A DNA stretch of 64,000 bases from Echinometra lucunter (taxonomy: Eukaryota > Echinodermata > Echinoidea > Camarodonta > Echinometridae), in the NCBI GenBank assembly GCA_029962745.1, contig CM057155.1, positions 33,496,361 to 33,560,360 of the forward strand. The letters are read 5' to 3'. Made by a program: the position numbers and the translations under genes. This document shows, piece after piece, positions 13,201 to 26,114 of this stretch (positions within the stretch are counted from its first letter, which is position 1; every line of letters begins with the position of its first letter). Below the pieces are notes generated by a model. It was not told the origin of the DNA, ran no database searches, and worked only from the letters and a program-made list of their open reading frames with translations.

Positions 13201-16200
13201 ATTTAGTGAAATAAACTTCACAATTTTGGATAACTGTCAATGTTGTAACAAAAGCATATTTTGCAAAAGATTCGTTGAAATGGACAAACAGAATACTTAC
13301 ATGTAGTAGGCATAAGTACATGTATGTAGAGATACAATACCATGGTGTAATAGAATCTAAATACGTGTGTGCCTCATTCTATAAGTCCTACTTATACAAA
13401 ATATACTGAAACAAAACTTGCAGTTACATAATACATACATGTACGCTGTACATGTACATCATACCAAGGAGTGTGATAACTCCCTGATCATACATAATGC
13501 ATAATGCACCCCTTCGTGACAGAAGGTCCACATTATGTGGTTTGGTCCAGTAACTTTTGATGCAGAGCCCTAAAAATCATACCAAATACATGAGCAGAAA
13601 GAGCAAAAAATTCTACACTTACGGTGCCCATTTTGGTTGCATTATTATTTGTTATTTGATGCTGAAAATTTTTTAAAGGAAAATAAGCATTAAAATCCTT
13701 GAATTGGCAATGCAATGAAAATGTTAAAATTACTGTTTTTTCCTGCAAATTGGCAACTTTATGACTTCTCAGCATACATTCTGTCAATTTATATTTATTT
13801 CAGATACATGTTTTATAAGAAAAATGTAGCAATAAAAGAAGAATGTTGGTGTTGCCAATTTGAAGAATAAAAGCTGATCAAATTAGGATTTAAACAATTC
13901 CTGTCACAAATGGGTTAAACGAATAACACAAACCTACTACCTTAGCCTACATGTATATGAACAAACAGTAGTACTCAAACATTGTAAATGATTAGGTATC
14001 AGTACCTAGCTGTACAGTGTATGTTGCTCTTGACCACATTAGCATTCAACGGTAAAATTCTCCACGTCCATTACACAGCACATGACCATGGATTATGCTT
14101 AGAAGGGAAATGTCATGACAAATGAAATTTCTTTTTTTTTTTTGGACAAATCAGAGAACATGAAATTTGGACTTGCTTGTCCACTTACATTTTTGGTGCC
14201 CTCCGGGAAGCTTATGTGCAGTATCATAATGAATTTATATCATTTACATGTACATGTAGCAGTATGTCAAGTGAGTGGCAAATCACATCCAGGTGTAGCA
14301 AATGAATGCTTGATGCACAGTCATGTTTCAATCTATATTGATACCAGGGTTGGAAAGGGAATTTTCTTTTGCTACTGAATGACAGCATAAATCAGGGAAA
14401 AAAATTCACGGGGGCGGCGGGCGAATTCGCCCCGGAAACGCCTGAAAGAGCTCCCGAAACAGGCCGAAAAAATGATTTCGGGGGCGACGGAAAATTAGAA
14501 AATCGCCCCCGAAAATTCTTGGTGGGAATCGAGCAAGTCCGTTCCTGAACCACTCGCATTTTGGAGGAAAGTTTCAGCACTGTTGGAAAGCTCTGATGAA
14601 GCACATGGCACATGCGCTCGATCATGCGTTCTCCCGTCAGTTGCATGAATCTTTCCCGCCAATGCGATTAGGACTAGACTGCCAGTCGCATTAGCTTTGG
14701 GAGCAATGATACAGCCAAGCTCTCGGTAAAAGCTTTTTTGGCTCAATTATTCAATGGGTATGCTACAGCTTTATAACAAACTTAATATATATCTTTCACG
14801 GTTAGTATTTTTCAAATCACGTGTAAGGAGACACTCATGAATATTCAAGTCAGATATGAATATTTATGAGCTTCAGATATGAATATCTATCACCTTCAGA
14901 TATTGTGAATGTTTATAAACACCTCCACATACGTTTGGTGCTATAGTTACAACTTTAGATAAAAAATGATATCTTTATTGGTTAGTGATTGCACAATCAG
15001 CTAGGTAGATGATGCTCATGAATATTCACACCAGATATGAATATTTATGAGCACACCTACATGTACATAGAAATGGATCATTCTTGCAATAACTCAGTAA
15101 CCATATGATGGATCAACTTCAAGCTTGGCTCATGTATGCATATGGGAGGGATAATGGTCGATCAAATTTTTTGGTCTCAAGGTCAAAGGTCAAAGGTCAT
15201 AGAGGTCATGTAGATAGAAATGTATTATTGTTGCAATAACTCAGTAACCATTTGACAGATCAACTTCAAAATTGCATCATGTATGTATATGGGAGGGACA
15301 ATGTCTGAATAAGTTTGGGGAACTCAAGGTCAAAGGTCAAAGGTCATAAATGTCATTTTGTACATAGAAATGGTTCGTTCTTGCGATAACTTAGTAACCT
15401 TTTGACGGATCAACTTCAAACTTGGCTCATGAATGCATATGGGAAGGACAATGACCTGATTAGATTTTGGGGACTCAAGGTCAAAGGCCAAAGGGTGACA
15501 GAGGTCATTATATACATGAAACTTGCTTGTTCTTGTGATAAATCAACAAATCTGTGAAGCTTAACTTCAAACTACATGTAGCCCCCGAAAATAGTAGCCC
15601 CCGAAATAGGAAAAGTAGCCCCCGAAAGTTGAAAAAGTAGCCCCCGAAAAATTGTATAAAACTCGAAATGGAGCCCCCGAAATAAAAAAATTAATTTTTT
15701 CCCTGGTACTACCATTTACATGTACATGTACCTGTACTTGTCTTGGACATACATGTCTTTCATTTTGTTTACCGGGTAAACAAACTATAAAATACATTGT
15801 GTACATCACTATCTGTGACGATGTGTGAACCAACATGCACAATAATTTGCATAAACTACATGATGATTAATCTTTCCTATTATTTTTCTTCTTCTTCTTA
15901 AAAATTCTATTATGTACAGTACTCAGAAGCAAGCAATCAGACAGACAAGTACTAAAACCGGAGTGGTTCACAATGGGCATCTGAAATATTTTTGATAATT
16001 TTTTGGAGAGTAAGTACATGTACAATGTAGTTTCAAGTGTTCATTTGAATTTCATCAGAACACAAGTTTTGTTATTTCTTAAGCACTGGTCTTGACTAGG
16101 ACTCTTGACAAACTTTTCCATACCTATGTATTAAAAACAATTATCGCAATGGTAAATTGGTATTAACACCTATAATATGGTCAAATCAACTATACAGAGA

Positions 16201-17800
16201 GTTGGTAATTTCACAGCCATTCATAAACACGGAGTTCCTGTGACCTTTGAAACTAACCACATGAATGGAATTTTTCATACATGTGTAGTGTATTCAGGGG
16301 AAAAAAATACATGGGGGCTTGGGGCGAATTCGCCCCCGAAATGCCAGAAAGAGCCCAGGAAAACTAAAGAAGAGCCCCTGAAATTCTCATAGGGTCCAAT
16401 GTAAACTGTAATACAATGTAGAAAATTTGGGTGGGTGGGCTCAAAGAGTAGCCCCGCAAAAAAAATCATTAATTTTTTTCCCTGAGTGCATTAGAAGTGA
16501 ACTTTGTTCAGTCCACTGCACAACAGGCATGTTTTGACAGGTAGACCTACATACATGTTGTAATCACAATGTAAACAACGAGGTAAAAATCTATTGAGCA
16601 ATCCTTGACAGAGCAAGTACATGTACTTTACATCCTACAAAAGCTGCAATACTTGTATCCTGCAACTTCTGCAAGTAATGATTTTAAAATCATAGATGCA
16701 GATGGAAGAAATTACAGGTTATTCTTCAGATGTTTAGTAAAATTAATTCTCAGTTGTTTTCTTTTTGTATTCTTTTCATTTGTCAATTCTTTTTTTTTTA
16801 TTCATTCCTTTACAACTTTATTTATTTACATTTTTAAACTCATTTTCTATCACCTACCTATTCATTCATCCATTAATTCGTTTTTTTTTTTTATATATAT
16901 ACCGGTAACTCATACTGGACACTACTGCTGTCACCAACAAGCCTTTTGTCGCCAAGCTTGTTGATAATAGTGTATTTTTACAGGAAGGCGGCAAGTTGAC
17001 AATTCTATGATGGCGACAAGAATCAACCCTCATAACGTTAGAGCGTAATAGAGCTTGGCTGCGCTTTACATGCACTTTGCAAATGCAAATGGTACGGAAA
17101 TGTAAAATCAATTATGTATTTCATCAGTGCTGTACGTGCGTGCAATCAATTGCCAATTTGAAGACAGGAATCATTGCACCGGTCAATGTAATATGCATAC
17201 TGCGAGCACTAGTAAACTAACCATACTATTTATCAAAGACGTTTAAAATATCTTTATTTATCCTCTTCAACTTTACAATCTTTATTTATCCTCTTCAACT
17301 TTATCTTCAAATTGGCGCCAAGGGTTGCCAATTTGACGATGGGAATTGTTGCATCGGTCAATGTAACATACATACATGTACTGCATGCACTATGTACCAA
17401 CCCCTGTTTTTGGCCTATACAATTGAATGATCTTCAAATTGGCGCACAAAAATTGTCAATAACTTCAGTATGTATGAGCTTGCACAAACAGAGGTTTTCC
17501 CCCATAGAAAAGCACAGGAATCACCCATCTGCCAGCGAGCGATCTTCTGCGTGTTGAACGTAAACGGAGTAAGCGACATTTTCTTTGTCATACATTCGCA
17601 CGTTGTGTACGTACGTGTATGTGACCAAGCTGACCGACTATAGCTGCATCAAAGATCAGGAACATGCACTATATGTCCGTGCAGTGTTTTCATGCCTGTT
17701 CTGCTAGAGACTGTAGGAAAATACAGATTTCTTCCCAAAAATACGAATTTGAAGCTTTGTGAGTACGAATTTTCTTTGCTGCAGGTTGTTGTTGTTGTTT

Positions 17801-17834
<34 letters not shown>

Positions 17835-20800
17835 GGTGGTGGTGGTGGTGGTGGTGGTGCATCGACAAACTTGTGTCCTGTGTACCCGGCACTATACAGA
17901 AATTCTTCTAATCAATTCCGGTAAAAGTTTTAGCAGCTCTATTTCATAAATATCGTGTGGTTCACATCGCAGCGACTGCACTCACTACAGCTTCAAGAAC
18001 CAGTACGTAGTACACGTAGAGATTGATTGATGGAGTCGAGTACACACTCAAAATGCTCAAAATATTTCCGACCATGACTGTCGACAATGTGTCGTCGCCG
18101 GCTAGAATTTAACACAACATGTCGACAAAGATATTTTTCCTCAATGACAGCACTACTGGACACATGTAGGTTGGGCAAACTGGAGACACCCCTCATACTG
18201 TATGCTACTTGGGATGAGACATCTCATTGGTGACTACATCTCACCTAGCAGTGCAGCTTAGTGCAGCTATATGCAATATCACTCTTCTCACAAGATGAAT
18301 AGGGTTGGGGTTAGGGCACGAGTTGGCCATCTGGAAGCCGTTCTCGAAACCGTCATAAGTCTAACTTCTTGGACAATGGACATCCATGTGTTTTAGAATC
18401 AACATGCGGTTGAATGGGATGTCAATGAGATTAGACCCAGGCAGTCAGGGTTGTACAAACTGGCTGTAATGTATTCATACACAGATTCTACAGTAAGTAC
18501 TACATGTAAGTCAAGCATCCTGATAGGTCTTGAAATGATTATCATTGTGTCAAAAGTAAAATTTAGCAGATAATTTTAGTTTCTGATTCTTTTTAATCAC
18601 AAAATTAAACCAATCAGTACTCATACAACTCAAAGAGAGACAAATTACATGAAAATGTACTTAAGGCCATCTCTTGTACTCAAACAATGTACTCAAAACC
18701 AGGTTAATGGTGCATTAGGCTTCTTTATAACGATTATCTCTCCCTTTAATGCAGATCTTCACAAGCATTCACCTACATACCTAGTTTCAGATGACAGTAA
18801 TTCACACTTCACAGGAATATGTTGCATGTCACTCTGCTTTCTATGTTCTCATTTTCCTTTTTTTCTTTCTTCTTCTTTTTTGTATTTGGTTACGTTTAAT
18901 CTCTCTTATCACATCAAAGAAAAGTGGAATGTATCATGTCGCTTGCCACAGTTGAGAGCAATGAGGGATGAGTAATAAAATAAAAAAAACTAAATTTAAG
19001 TTTTAGACTGAAGTCAGAGTTTTCCCATTAATTGACTTTAGCCCTCACATCAGATTTCACTCAATCATACCCTCAGTCACACTGCAGAAAGTGACACAAG
19101 ACCATCAATAGCTGGTATGGAGTAAATTCGGTCTCAGTTTGGCAGTGTGACTGGAGTACTAGTAGAATGCAAGCCTCAGGATTTCTGATGGGAGTCTTTG
19201 TGATTATGCCATCACCAATCCTACAAGCTTTTACTTACCTTCTTCTATCTTCTCTCCCTGATCTTGATCCTCCAATCCTGGTTCAGTGGTCAGGTCCCCA
19301 TTCATGACAACAGGGTTGTCTTCTCTCCCACCACCCCCTCCAGTGTCCACATCGTCCCCTAGGGGGAGGGTAGGGGACGTCTCTTCCTTGGTGGGGATGT
19401 TTTCATTCGGTGCTGCAATGAAAAATTAAATTTTAAAAAGGTTGGACCATTACATACATGTACATGTACATGTACAATCTGCAAAGGCGGGACAAACTTT
19501 AATATTATACAGGAACATCATTTGATATGAGGCAGATGAGTGCTAACTCTGCATTGAATGATAGAACTCAACAGTCTTCTAGCTCTACACAACACGTAGA
19601 GGTCTGTTCACATTTAAATCCATTACACTGTATGGGTTCAACAGATTCAAAGGCAATTAAGTGTATATTGGGTGATTTCAAGTTTGGTGTTGACTTTTTG
19701 GTGTTGGTGTTAGGCTGATTTCTACATCAATGCAGCTCCAAATTAAAAATAAAACTGGTCTTGGGACAGCTGTCACTTGGAGTTGAGCAGTCAATAATGT
19801 CATTTGAACCACTTTTGTAAACTCAGATTAGGTGTTGGAACTATGGAAAGCAATCAAAATTGTGCTTCTAACACCAACACCAGCACCAACACTGAACTTG
19901 AAATCACCCATTGACTACATGTAGTCATCTTTGGGGTCATGAAAACTAATTCGAATCTACGATTGAAATACAAAAACCATTCAGGACTCAACTCTTTCAA
20001 AATTACTTGGACAAACTGGTTGAAATGTGGGTGATGCATGATACTGTAGTGCGCTGCCCTTGCAGCAGCTGGAAGTACCTAATGTATAGCGTACTAAGTC
20101 AGCATCATGCATCACCAAATTTCAACATTGCACTATAGCTACACTGTACATGTTCACCTATGGCCTAGACGAGTGCATGACATGTAGGTAAATGATGTCA
20201 GAGGTAATGAATACAGGCTTCGGAAGTTCGGATCCACCGAATGCAAGGTATTTATTATTTATTCAGGCTATTCATTTTCCACAAGTAGGCAGTAGGCTGG
20301 ATTACCCTCCTCTGCTGGAGGCTGTTCTTCTGAGAGGTCCAGAAGTGAGGTAAGGCAAACCCTCCCTCTCTGATCCCCCAAATTTGTATTTTTAAATTCA
20401 TATTTCCCAATCGCTAATTTTTATGACACAGGTAGATAGAGGGTGATAGTAGCAAACTCCGAACTTCCCAAGGTAGTTTGCAGAATGATTGTGCACAGGA
20501 ATAATGGGTAATTCTGTATGGGTTTGTGCCCGATGTCTGCGCAGTACCTATCTCTGTGCATATATACGTAATACTGCGCAATTCTAATATCACAAGAGAT
20601 GCAACGAACACAAAATCTTTATTTCATTTTAGTGGTATGTATAGGTGCAAAAATTGGGAAAAACTGATGAGAAAAGTCTACTTTACATATTTCTATTCAC
20701 ATACCTTGAAAATGCCACCTTTCATACAAAAAATCCTCAACTGCATGTAAAGTGAATAAGTGCAGACATGGGAACCTTCGTTTTTTTGCAATGTCATATC

Positions 20801-22264
20801 GACATCTTTCCTTGGGAAAATGACATTGTTCATACTCGAATTTTGATGAGATTTTCGGCGCAATTACTCTCTAAAATATGAGAATTAAAATGAGGTCAGT
20901 CATTAGGGAAATACCCAAGAAAAGGCTTGTCAGTTTCAAGCGAAATGTTAGGTGTGCAGACATGGGGTCCCCATCAAACACCTATTTCCCAATGTTTGCC
21001 TCTCGGCTCTCCCCATATATAAATGGAATCCATGTATGATGTGGGCACCTAAAGCTACACACTTTGTTCTTAGCAGCTAAAAAGTCACAAAAACCATTGG
21101 TTTGTGCAAATTTCATTTCCATATCCTGATTGTACATGTACATATTCTAAAGTTGATTTGTGGAGAATATCATGACGGCAAATGTCAAAAACGCATATTT
21201 TCAGGTCGATATCAATGCTGGTGTCAAATTTTGTTTGGAAAATTGAAGGGGTCCTAAAGCTACGCACATGCAATACATTAGATGAATGCAAATCTTGATA
21301 TTGAAATTGGGTGTGTGTATGGGTGTGTATGTTACCCAGATTTGAACGCAAAGCATTGCGCTTGCATTTATTTGCAGGGTGCATAGCTCTAGGACCCGAG
21401 TAATGTAGCTTTAGGACCCCAGACCATACTGCTGCTTGATGTACGATGTAAACGTCTGGTAGAGTCACTATTAGACACCAGATTCAAGCTCACACATCTG
21501 TTCCTTTTGTTAGTGGGCAAACCCGGAGAATAGGGGACCGGAACGCGCGCGCATATTCATTTGTGTGCAAACAATGCAGCCGGTGATGGCAGCGGCGGAG
21601 TCGGCGGCGAGGGGGACGATCTGCACAAGTTCATGGATGAAACATTAGTGAGTTTGAGAACATTTCTGGCAAAAATCAAAATGATTTTCACCACATAATC
21701 ACACATTTGAAAGCCGAGAGGACTAAAACATATTTTAAAGTCATTTTGAACTTGATTATGGACTTGTCACATACCCTGACTTTCGGCTGTCTCTGCCGAC
21801 CTCTGCACAGTACGATTGGCATGCGCGCGTTCCGGTCCCCTATTCTCCAGGTTTGCCTGTTAGTGTTACTGACATGTATTACCTCAAACTCAAAGTAACC
21901 ATTCAAAATAAAAATGAAAAGCGAGTTCAACTTGTTTTACACAGAGTGACAGACATGACAGAAGGGTAAGTTTGTAAATGAACAGAATTAGCCTAGATTA
22001 ACATGAATAATAACAAGGCACAAGCATGGTGATAAAGACTGACACAAAGGTCATGCAGGTCACTGAGGTCAGCATGAATAACCGAGTTCAAATTTTCAAA
22101 ACATTCTGAGAATCTGACAAGTTGTTGACTTTTTGTTTCCACCCACACAAAAACACTCGCCTAAGTTAACTCTGAAAAAAAAATAAATGAGAAGACCCAC
22201 CCTCCTGGGTATCCATTTCCTCTGTCTCACTCTGAGGTCGTTCGTTGCTGGGGTAGTGGTTCAT
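7102..22264 (-). CDS. USP7: USP7 (ubiquitin carboxyl-terminal hydrolase 7), 5' three exons; gene continues out of window
   Basis: This is a nuclear cysteine deubiquitinase that removes ubiquitin from substrates such as p53/MDM2 in vertebrates (family knowledge). Three minus-strand exons join in frame: 22264-22201, 19412-19239 and 7204-7102, with phases 1, 1 and 2, all GT-AG. The ~112 residues begin MNHYPSNERP and run through an acidic disordered segment containing NPVVMNGDL (human USP7 has NPVINGN) into SRSEATFSHTV...SPPITVRNLPW. That last part is the start of the MATH/TRAF-like substrate-binding domain. The glutamine run of the human N terminus is absent. The rest of the MATH domain, the catalytic core and the UBL domains are not visible and should lie left of position 1. 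Intron 2 is 12.0 kb and repeat-filled. The only divergent protein-coding neighbour seen is HAPSTR1, as in human. Identification is strong despite the short coding part, because sequence and all splice phases agree. Confidence 0.93.
7560..8720 (+). repeat. Tandem array plus (ACGG)n tail, pearl/HINE-like
   Basis: About seven half-units of ~150 bp (cctttgaccttatcatgtga, gtcataagagagtcttgcag) with a ~300-bp higher period. The array ends in gacggacggacgacggacag and a right flank. Confidence 0.78.
8873..9271 (-). mobile_element. R1 MITE, reverse copy
   Basis: Same body in reverse. TTAA is present on the right (9272-9275) but lost on the left. Confidence 0.85.
9882..9938. repeat. Perfect 24-bp stem hairpin, 9-nt loop
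   Basis: Arms aaattactgaaaaggatgat with aggc, and exact complement, at 9882-9905 and 9915-9938. Confidence 0.9.
11053..11417 (+). mobile_element. R1 MITE
   Basis: TTAA on both sides. It has a small internal deletion after tgatgcaaagccct compared with the other copies. Confidence 0.85.
13509..13914 (+). mobile_element. R1 MITE
   Basis: Right TTAA is intact (13915-13918); the left end is diverged (cccttcgtgacag). Confidence 0.85.
14393..15705. mobile_element. Composite element with CAGGGAAAAAAATT ends
   Basis: Same ends and gcccccgaaa units as 16295-16484, but enclosing ~1 kb that includes a three-unit 155-bp array. The flanking octamers do not match, so it may be two partial copies. Confidence 0.5.
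15075..15560 (+). repeat. Three ~155-bp units of the same core family
   Basis: Units share ataactcagtaaccat, atcaacttcaaa and gtcaaaggtcaaaggtcat. The flanking microsatellite is absent. Confidence 0.75.
16295..16484. mobile_element. hAT-like MITE, 190 bp
   Basis: Ends CAGGGGAAAAAAAT and ATTTTTTTCCCTG, flanks agtgtatt and agtgcatt (8 bp, one difference). Internal gcgaattcgcccccgaaat units. Confidence 0.78.
17786..17860. repeat. (TTG)n then (TGG)n microsatellite
   Basis: The run of gtt triplets changes to gtg triplets near 17833. Frames through it give homopolymeric peptides only. Confidence 0.92.
19239..19412 (-). CDS. USP7: USP7 coding exon 2 (acidic linker)
   Basis: The exon is 174 nt and symmetric (phase 1 to 1), with acceptor ttttcattgcag and donor gtaagt. 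It encodes an acidic, Gly- and Pro-containing disordered linker with NPVVMNGDL and ending QGEKIEE. The split codon with exon 1 (G+CA) gives Ala and the one with exon 3 (G+AT) gives Asp. Because it is symmetric, skipping it would keep the frame. Confidence 0.9.
19670..19912. repeat. Inverted repeat, ~45-bp arms
   Basis: Left tgggtgatttcaagtttgg with ggtgttggtgtta, right taacaccaacaccagcacc then cttgaaatcaccca. Likely a small foldback element. Confidence 0.7.
21516..21857. mobile_element. hAT-like MITE, 342 bp
   Basis: Inverted ends begin GGCAAACCCGGAGAATAGGG and run on through gaccggaacgcg. A perfect 8-bp duplication, TGTTAGTG, flanks it (21508-21515 and 21858-21865). It lies in USP7 intron 1. 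Confidence 0.9.
22201..22264 (-). CDS. USP7: USP7 coding exon 1 (start codon exon)
   Basis: The start ATG is at 22264-22262 in the context cacaATGa (A at -3). It encodes 21 residues, MNHYPSNERPQSETEEMDTQE, plus one base. The donor is gtgggt just below 22201. This ATG is chosen because vertebrate USP7 also begins MNH, and because no in-frame ATG occurs between it and the upstream TAG near 22466. The frame does stay open over those ~67 codons (see findings). Confidence 0.88.
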
Positions 22265-22700
22265 TGTGCCTGAGGGACTCTTGTTTGTCTTCTTCGATTT
22301 TTTCTTCTCCGACTCTCTCAATTCCACGACCGACGTCGCCGAATCTGACCCCCTGTCACTGCCTTGCGACGAGGGTGCTTTTCGGGACGTTGGAGGCACC
22401 TTCACGTGCTTACTTGCAATCCGCCCAATCTCGGCTGTTTTCCCCTGCTGGCAGGGGTCTACCTCCTACACGACAAGCCTAAATTCCAGTATTTGGGGGA
22501 GTCAATCGGTGTTGAAAAATGAAAAATACAACCGCATCACATGAGTTTCACAAGGTGTACACAGCCGTATCAGCTCCATTCAATACATGATGAATGATTT
22601 TTGTCTGTGCAAAGTTGCATAGGGAATCTGTGTGTGTATAATCGAATAGGGAGTGAGATAGCGCGCGACTGTATAGTGGCAAAATGGCGATTCGTGAAGG
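22265..22700 (-). promoter_or_regulatory. USP7: Probable USP7 5' UTR and promoter region
   Basis: The sequence directly upstream of the USP7 start is richer in CpG than its surroundings (cgacgtcgccg near 22331, gcgcgcg near 22661). It also carries a YY1-like site, caaaatggcg, near 22679-22689, a motif common near housekeeping transcription starts. No TATA box was recognised. The transcription start itself cannot be placed from sequence. Confidence 0.45.
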
Positions 22701-24549
22701 ATTATGGGATATTGGAAGGTCCGTGTTCAGGTACTCCACTTTTCTATACTTTGGAAGTATATATTTTCAAGGAGTCTCTTCTGCTGCTCAGGTTTAAAAA
22801 GGAAAATTATTACTGTGACTGTTGCTCATTTAAAGATCAAATGTGGATAGTTTATCACTAAATTTATTGCTAAGGTATGCATCTTTTATGTGTAAATACT
22901 GCAGAAGATCTGTATCATATCTTAGTCAAGTGAACCATTATGTTCGTAGGTATAGGCTACTATATGTTTGTGTTAATGTTTGTGACCATAAGAAAGTGGG
23001 TGTTTTTTTAGTAAATAAACATGATTTATTTTCAAATTCTCGTTTTACCTTCAGATAAGAAATTGGATTGGTAACGGCGCTGAATTATCCCCGTTATCCC
23101 CCCCCCCCCCCACCCCACGCCCTCTCAACCAAGCTTTAAAGTTCATTAAGGTTCATTGTTGAAGCTGGGGCTGAAGCAGTTTGTTATCTCACGCTCTGTT
23201 AGTTTTTCCTCTTGACTCGTACATGAAAGGAGTTGAGGAATGATAGGAAGGCATCATTTTCTCAATAATCATAGAACTTGTAGAGAATTTAGTATTGGAA
23301 CAGGATAGAGAACTGCATTAAAAAAAAATGATAGGGGGCATGTATAGTTCAGAGCCTGTATAAGACGATCGTGTTTATGGGACAAAACAAGAAAACTACA
23401 TTATTGGCGGCAGAAAAGGGAATGAGGAGGAAAATGAGGAAAAGAAATGGGAAGAGGAGAAGGGGAGACTGAGGGGGAAACTTATAAAAGGAGAATATGA
23501 GCCTCAACATGGGCAGCGCCAGGGTATTTTGATGGGGGGGGGGGGCGGCAAGATGACATTTACATTTTGTAATTAATACAAAGACAGTGTCTTAGTTGAA
23601 TGGATTTGGCAACTGTCATCTTGTTAGCTCTCCAGAGCCACAAGTCAGTAGGCAAATCTCATTGATTCATGCCTAAATAATCTTGACCTTCATGGAACAA
23701 GATTGGTTTGTTTTTGTTTTTGTTTTATTTCAATAACGTATTGCACAAAGAGGAATATAAGGAAGTGATTTGAATCCACATTACTTCAAAGCTTTATACA
23801 AAGGTGAAATTTCAATAGTTTGTTCTGTGTATATTTGTTTCAAATAATAACCATTCACACGGAAGCTAAATTTTAAGGAAAATAATCAAGCAAAATAGAT
23901 TTTCATGGATCTATCCCGTCACTGGAGCTACTATCATTCTGTTGTAAACCAGCTTGTTGACAACAAAACGGTACAGCAATTGCCTGAGAGGGATGCACAT
24001 TAATATTCATGATCTATCCTCTTAACTAAACACTGACATGGACCAAAATGGTGACAGTAAGCTAGTATTTAAAAAATTCGGAACAAGATGGTTTTAGAAG
24101 CAAACGATAGAGTTCAACGCGGACTGTTTTTTGCTTGTTTGTTTTGTCTTGTTTTCTTCACAAATGTTACTCGCTTGAAAAAGGCTTTAAAAAGCAAAAA
24201 TCCTGAAAATAACCACATCGCTGATTTAAAAAAAAGGATTGAAGATAATCATTCATAGAGCACCCATCAGGCCGTTTGACAAAAGGCGTCTCGTTAACAT
24301 CATTGCGTTTGTCAAGAAAGGAAACCCACCTGGGATTCTGCACAAAACTTTGAAGACTTTGATGTTCAGTGTCGCATGATGATGGAAATCTAAACAAGTA
24401 ACTAATACAAGGCATATGAATTACTTTCATTAAGATTATGAAATTACTGGCATTGTTTAAAGAGACGTTGTTTCTTCATCAAAAAACACTCTATAAGCCT
24501 GTAAGACACCTTATTCGATTACATGTGTGCCGACTATGACTTTATTTAG

Positions 24550-25094
24550 CCCGGGGGGGGGGGGGGGGTCACTTCCATTGAAGAGTGGACAGCATCCGCG
24601 AGAATCGTCCTTAAAAAAGCACCCTAAACGAGGATTCAAGGGCAGGCCGCTAGGACACCCTAAACATGGATTTTGTGCATGCAGATGTCACAGATTTGCA
24701 CACCCTAAACAGGGATTTCATTAATTGGGATATTCATACCCTTAACGAGGATATTCCCATTTTCATACTTTGAGAGTGATAGTGGGGTCCATTGAAAGTT
24801 TGGAGCAGTTTTTATCTTGAGATAATTCACTGTCTCATTATGTTTTACACAGGCGTTATAGGATTTTCCGTTCACGGGTCTTCGGTCCCGCAGTCGGTGC
24901 AAATTCCATTCCCCGGTTTCGATACCCTTTTCGCGTTTTAGTTTATCGTGATTAAGGGGGCTTTTTTCATTTTGGGGCGTTTTTGACACTCTATTCGCGT
25001 TCCGCGCCTACCCCTGAAAAAATACCCCTTTTCCGCGTTTTTTTCTCTCGGATGCTGTCCACTCTTCAATGGAAGTGACCCCCCCCCCCCCAGG
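24550..25094. mobile_element. hAT-like element, same family as 3188-3721
   Basis: It has the same inverted arms (cacttccattgaagagtgg) and G/C runs at both ends. The flanks ttatttag and tcatttag are an 8-bp duplication with one difference. The internal sequence is related to the 3.2-kb copy. Confidence 0.85.
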
Positions 25095-25995
25095 TCATTT
25101 AGCTACATGTACCTCGCTTGCTGTCCGAAACAATTCTGTTTCTACGATGTACGAGCGATCAAAGTCAGAGACCAACAAAAAATTTGGATTCATCACCCAA
25201 ATACAGTAGAATGCCTAAATATTATAATTTATTTTGGAATCTCGCTGCTGAAATAAGCTGCTTGTTTCTAGCTTTTACGAGCGAGAGTAGCAAGCGACCA
25301 AAACGAGAAAAAAAAAGTTTAAAAAAAAATCTATTGGCCGTTATCTACTGAAGTGTATATATTAGGTCAACTTGCCACTCAATTTCTTGGAGAGATAATT
25401 ATTCAGTCTTGGTAATGTTCTATGAGTAGGAGAATAGTATAACATTAGATAGAGACGAAAAATGCAACCCTTTCCCTTCATAAGAATAGTATCATTATCG
25501 GCATTGTATAAAATGTGAGCGAGCGAGTTTCCCGGTTTCTCATTTTCTTTCTTTTTTGTTGTTTTCCGCTTTCTTTTCACTTTCCTTCTTTTCTTTTCTT
25601 TTCTTTTCTGTTTTTCTTCTTTTCCTTTTTTCAGTTTGGATCTTTTTTGGGGGGAGGGGCAAAATAATATCTTTGCCACCCCCGAAATTTTATTGGGGGG
25701 GGGGGGGCAACTGCCCCCTGCCTTCCCCCCTCCCCGCATCGACGCATCTGTCAGTTTAATCACTTCAACTCGGATTCATTTTGTTGCCTTGCCTGATACG
25801 AGCGAGCACTGGAAAAATTGCACAAAATATTCTTATTTTAGGGGCACTGTTCGTTCTTATAAAAGTTTCTGGGCGTTGTGCCCCTAGCTCTTGCCTCCTT
25901 CTCCACTGCCTCACACTATAGAAGTGCATAGGCGGATCCAGGGGGGCCGAAGCGGTCGCGCCCCCCCCCCCCTATTGGCGGAGCAAAAAGAGAGT

Positions 25996-26036
<41 letters not shown>

Positions 26037-26064
26037 AAAAAGAAAAAGAAGAAAGAAAAAAAAG

Positions 26065-26076
26065 AGAACCCCCAAA

Positions 26077-26112
<36 letters not shown>

Positions 26113-26114
26113 AT
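26065..26114. repeat. (AAAT)n microsatellite, following (GA)n at 25996-26032
   Basis: The tetranucleotide run follows a (GA)n tract. A (TTTGA)n run lies at about 26194-26222. Confidence 0.9.

Larger units (their letters stand above)
7205..19238 (-). other. USP7 intron 2 (12.0 kb)
   Basis: This interval lies between matched splice sites. It contains the tandem array at 7560-8720, three TTAA-type MITEs (8873-9271, 11053-11417, 13509-13914), the hairpin at 9882-9938, the CAGGG-ended composite at 14393-15705 with an internal 155-bp array, a 190-bp hAT-like MITE at 16295-16484, a ~175-bp direct repeat pair near 17149 and 17326, and a (TTG)n/(TGG)n microsatellite. No coding exon was recognised. 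Confidence 0.75.
19413..22200 (-). other. USP7 intron 1 (2.8 kb)
   Basis: This interval lies between the exon 1 donor and exon 2 acceptor. It contains an inverted-repeat element (19670-19912), a repeat family also present inverted at 32664-33010, and a hAT-like MITE at 21516-21857. No other exon was seen. Confidence 0.8.

Noticed and set aside
17704..17892. Poly-His/poly-Asn peptide on the minus strand
   Set aside because: It is a translation of the (TTG)n/(TGG)n microsatellite.
22601..22861. Possible divergent small gene beside USP7 (86 codons, plus strand)
   Set aside because: The frame has no family match and no splice sites that continue it. Its position fits the USP7 promoter region better.
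25362..25763. 133-codon minus-strand Lys/Pro-rich frame
   Set aside because: Generated by a CT-rich tract and G/C runs at repeat edges. No other support.
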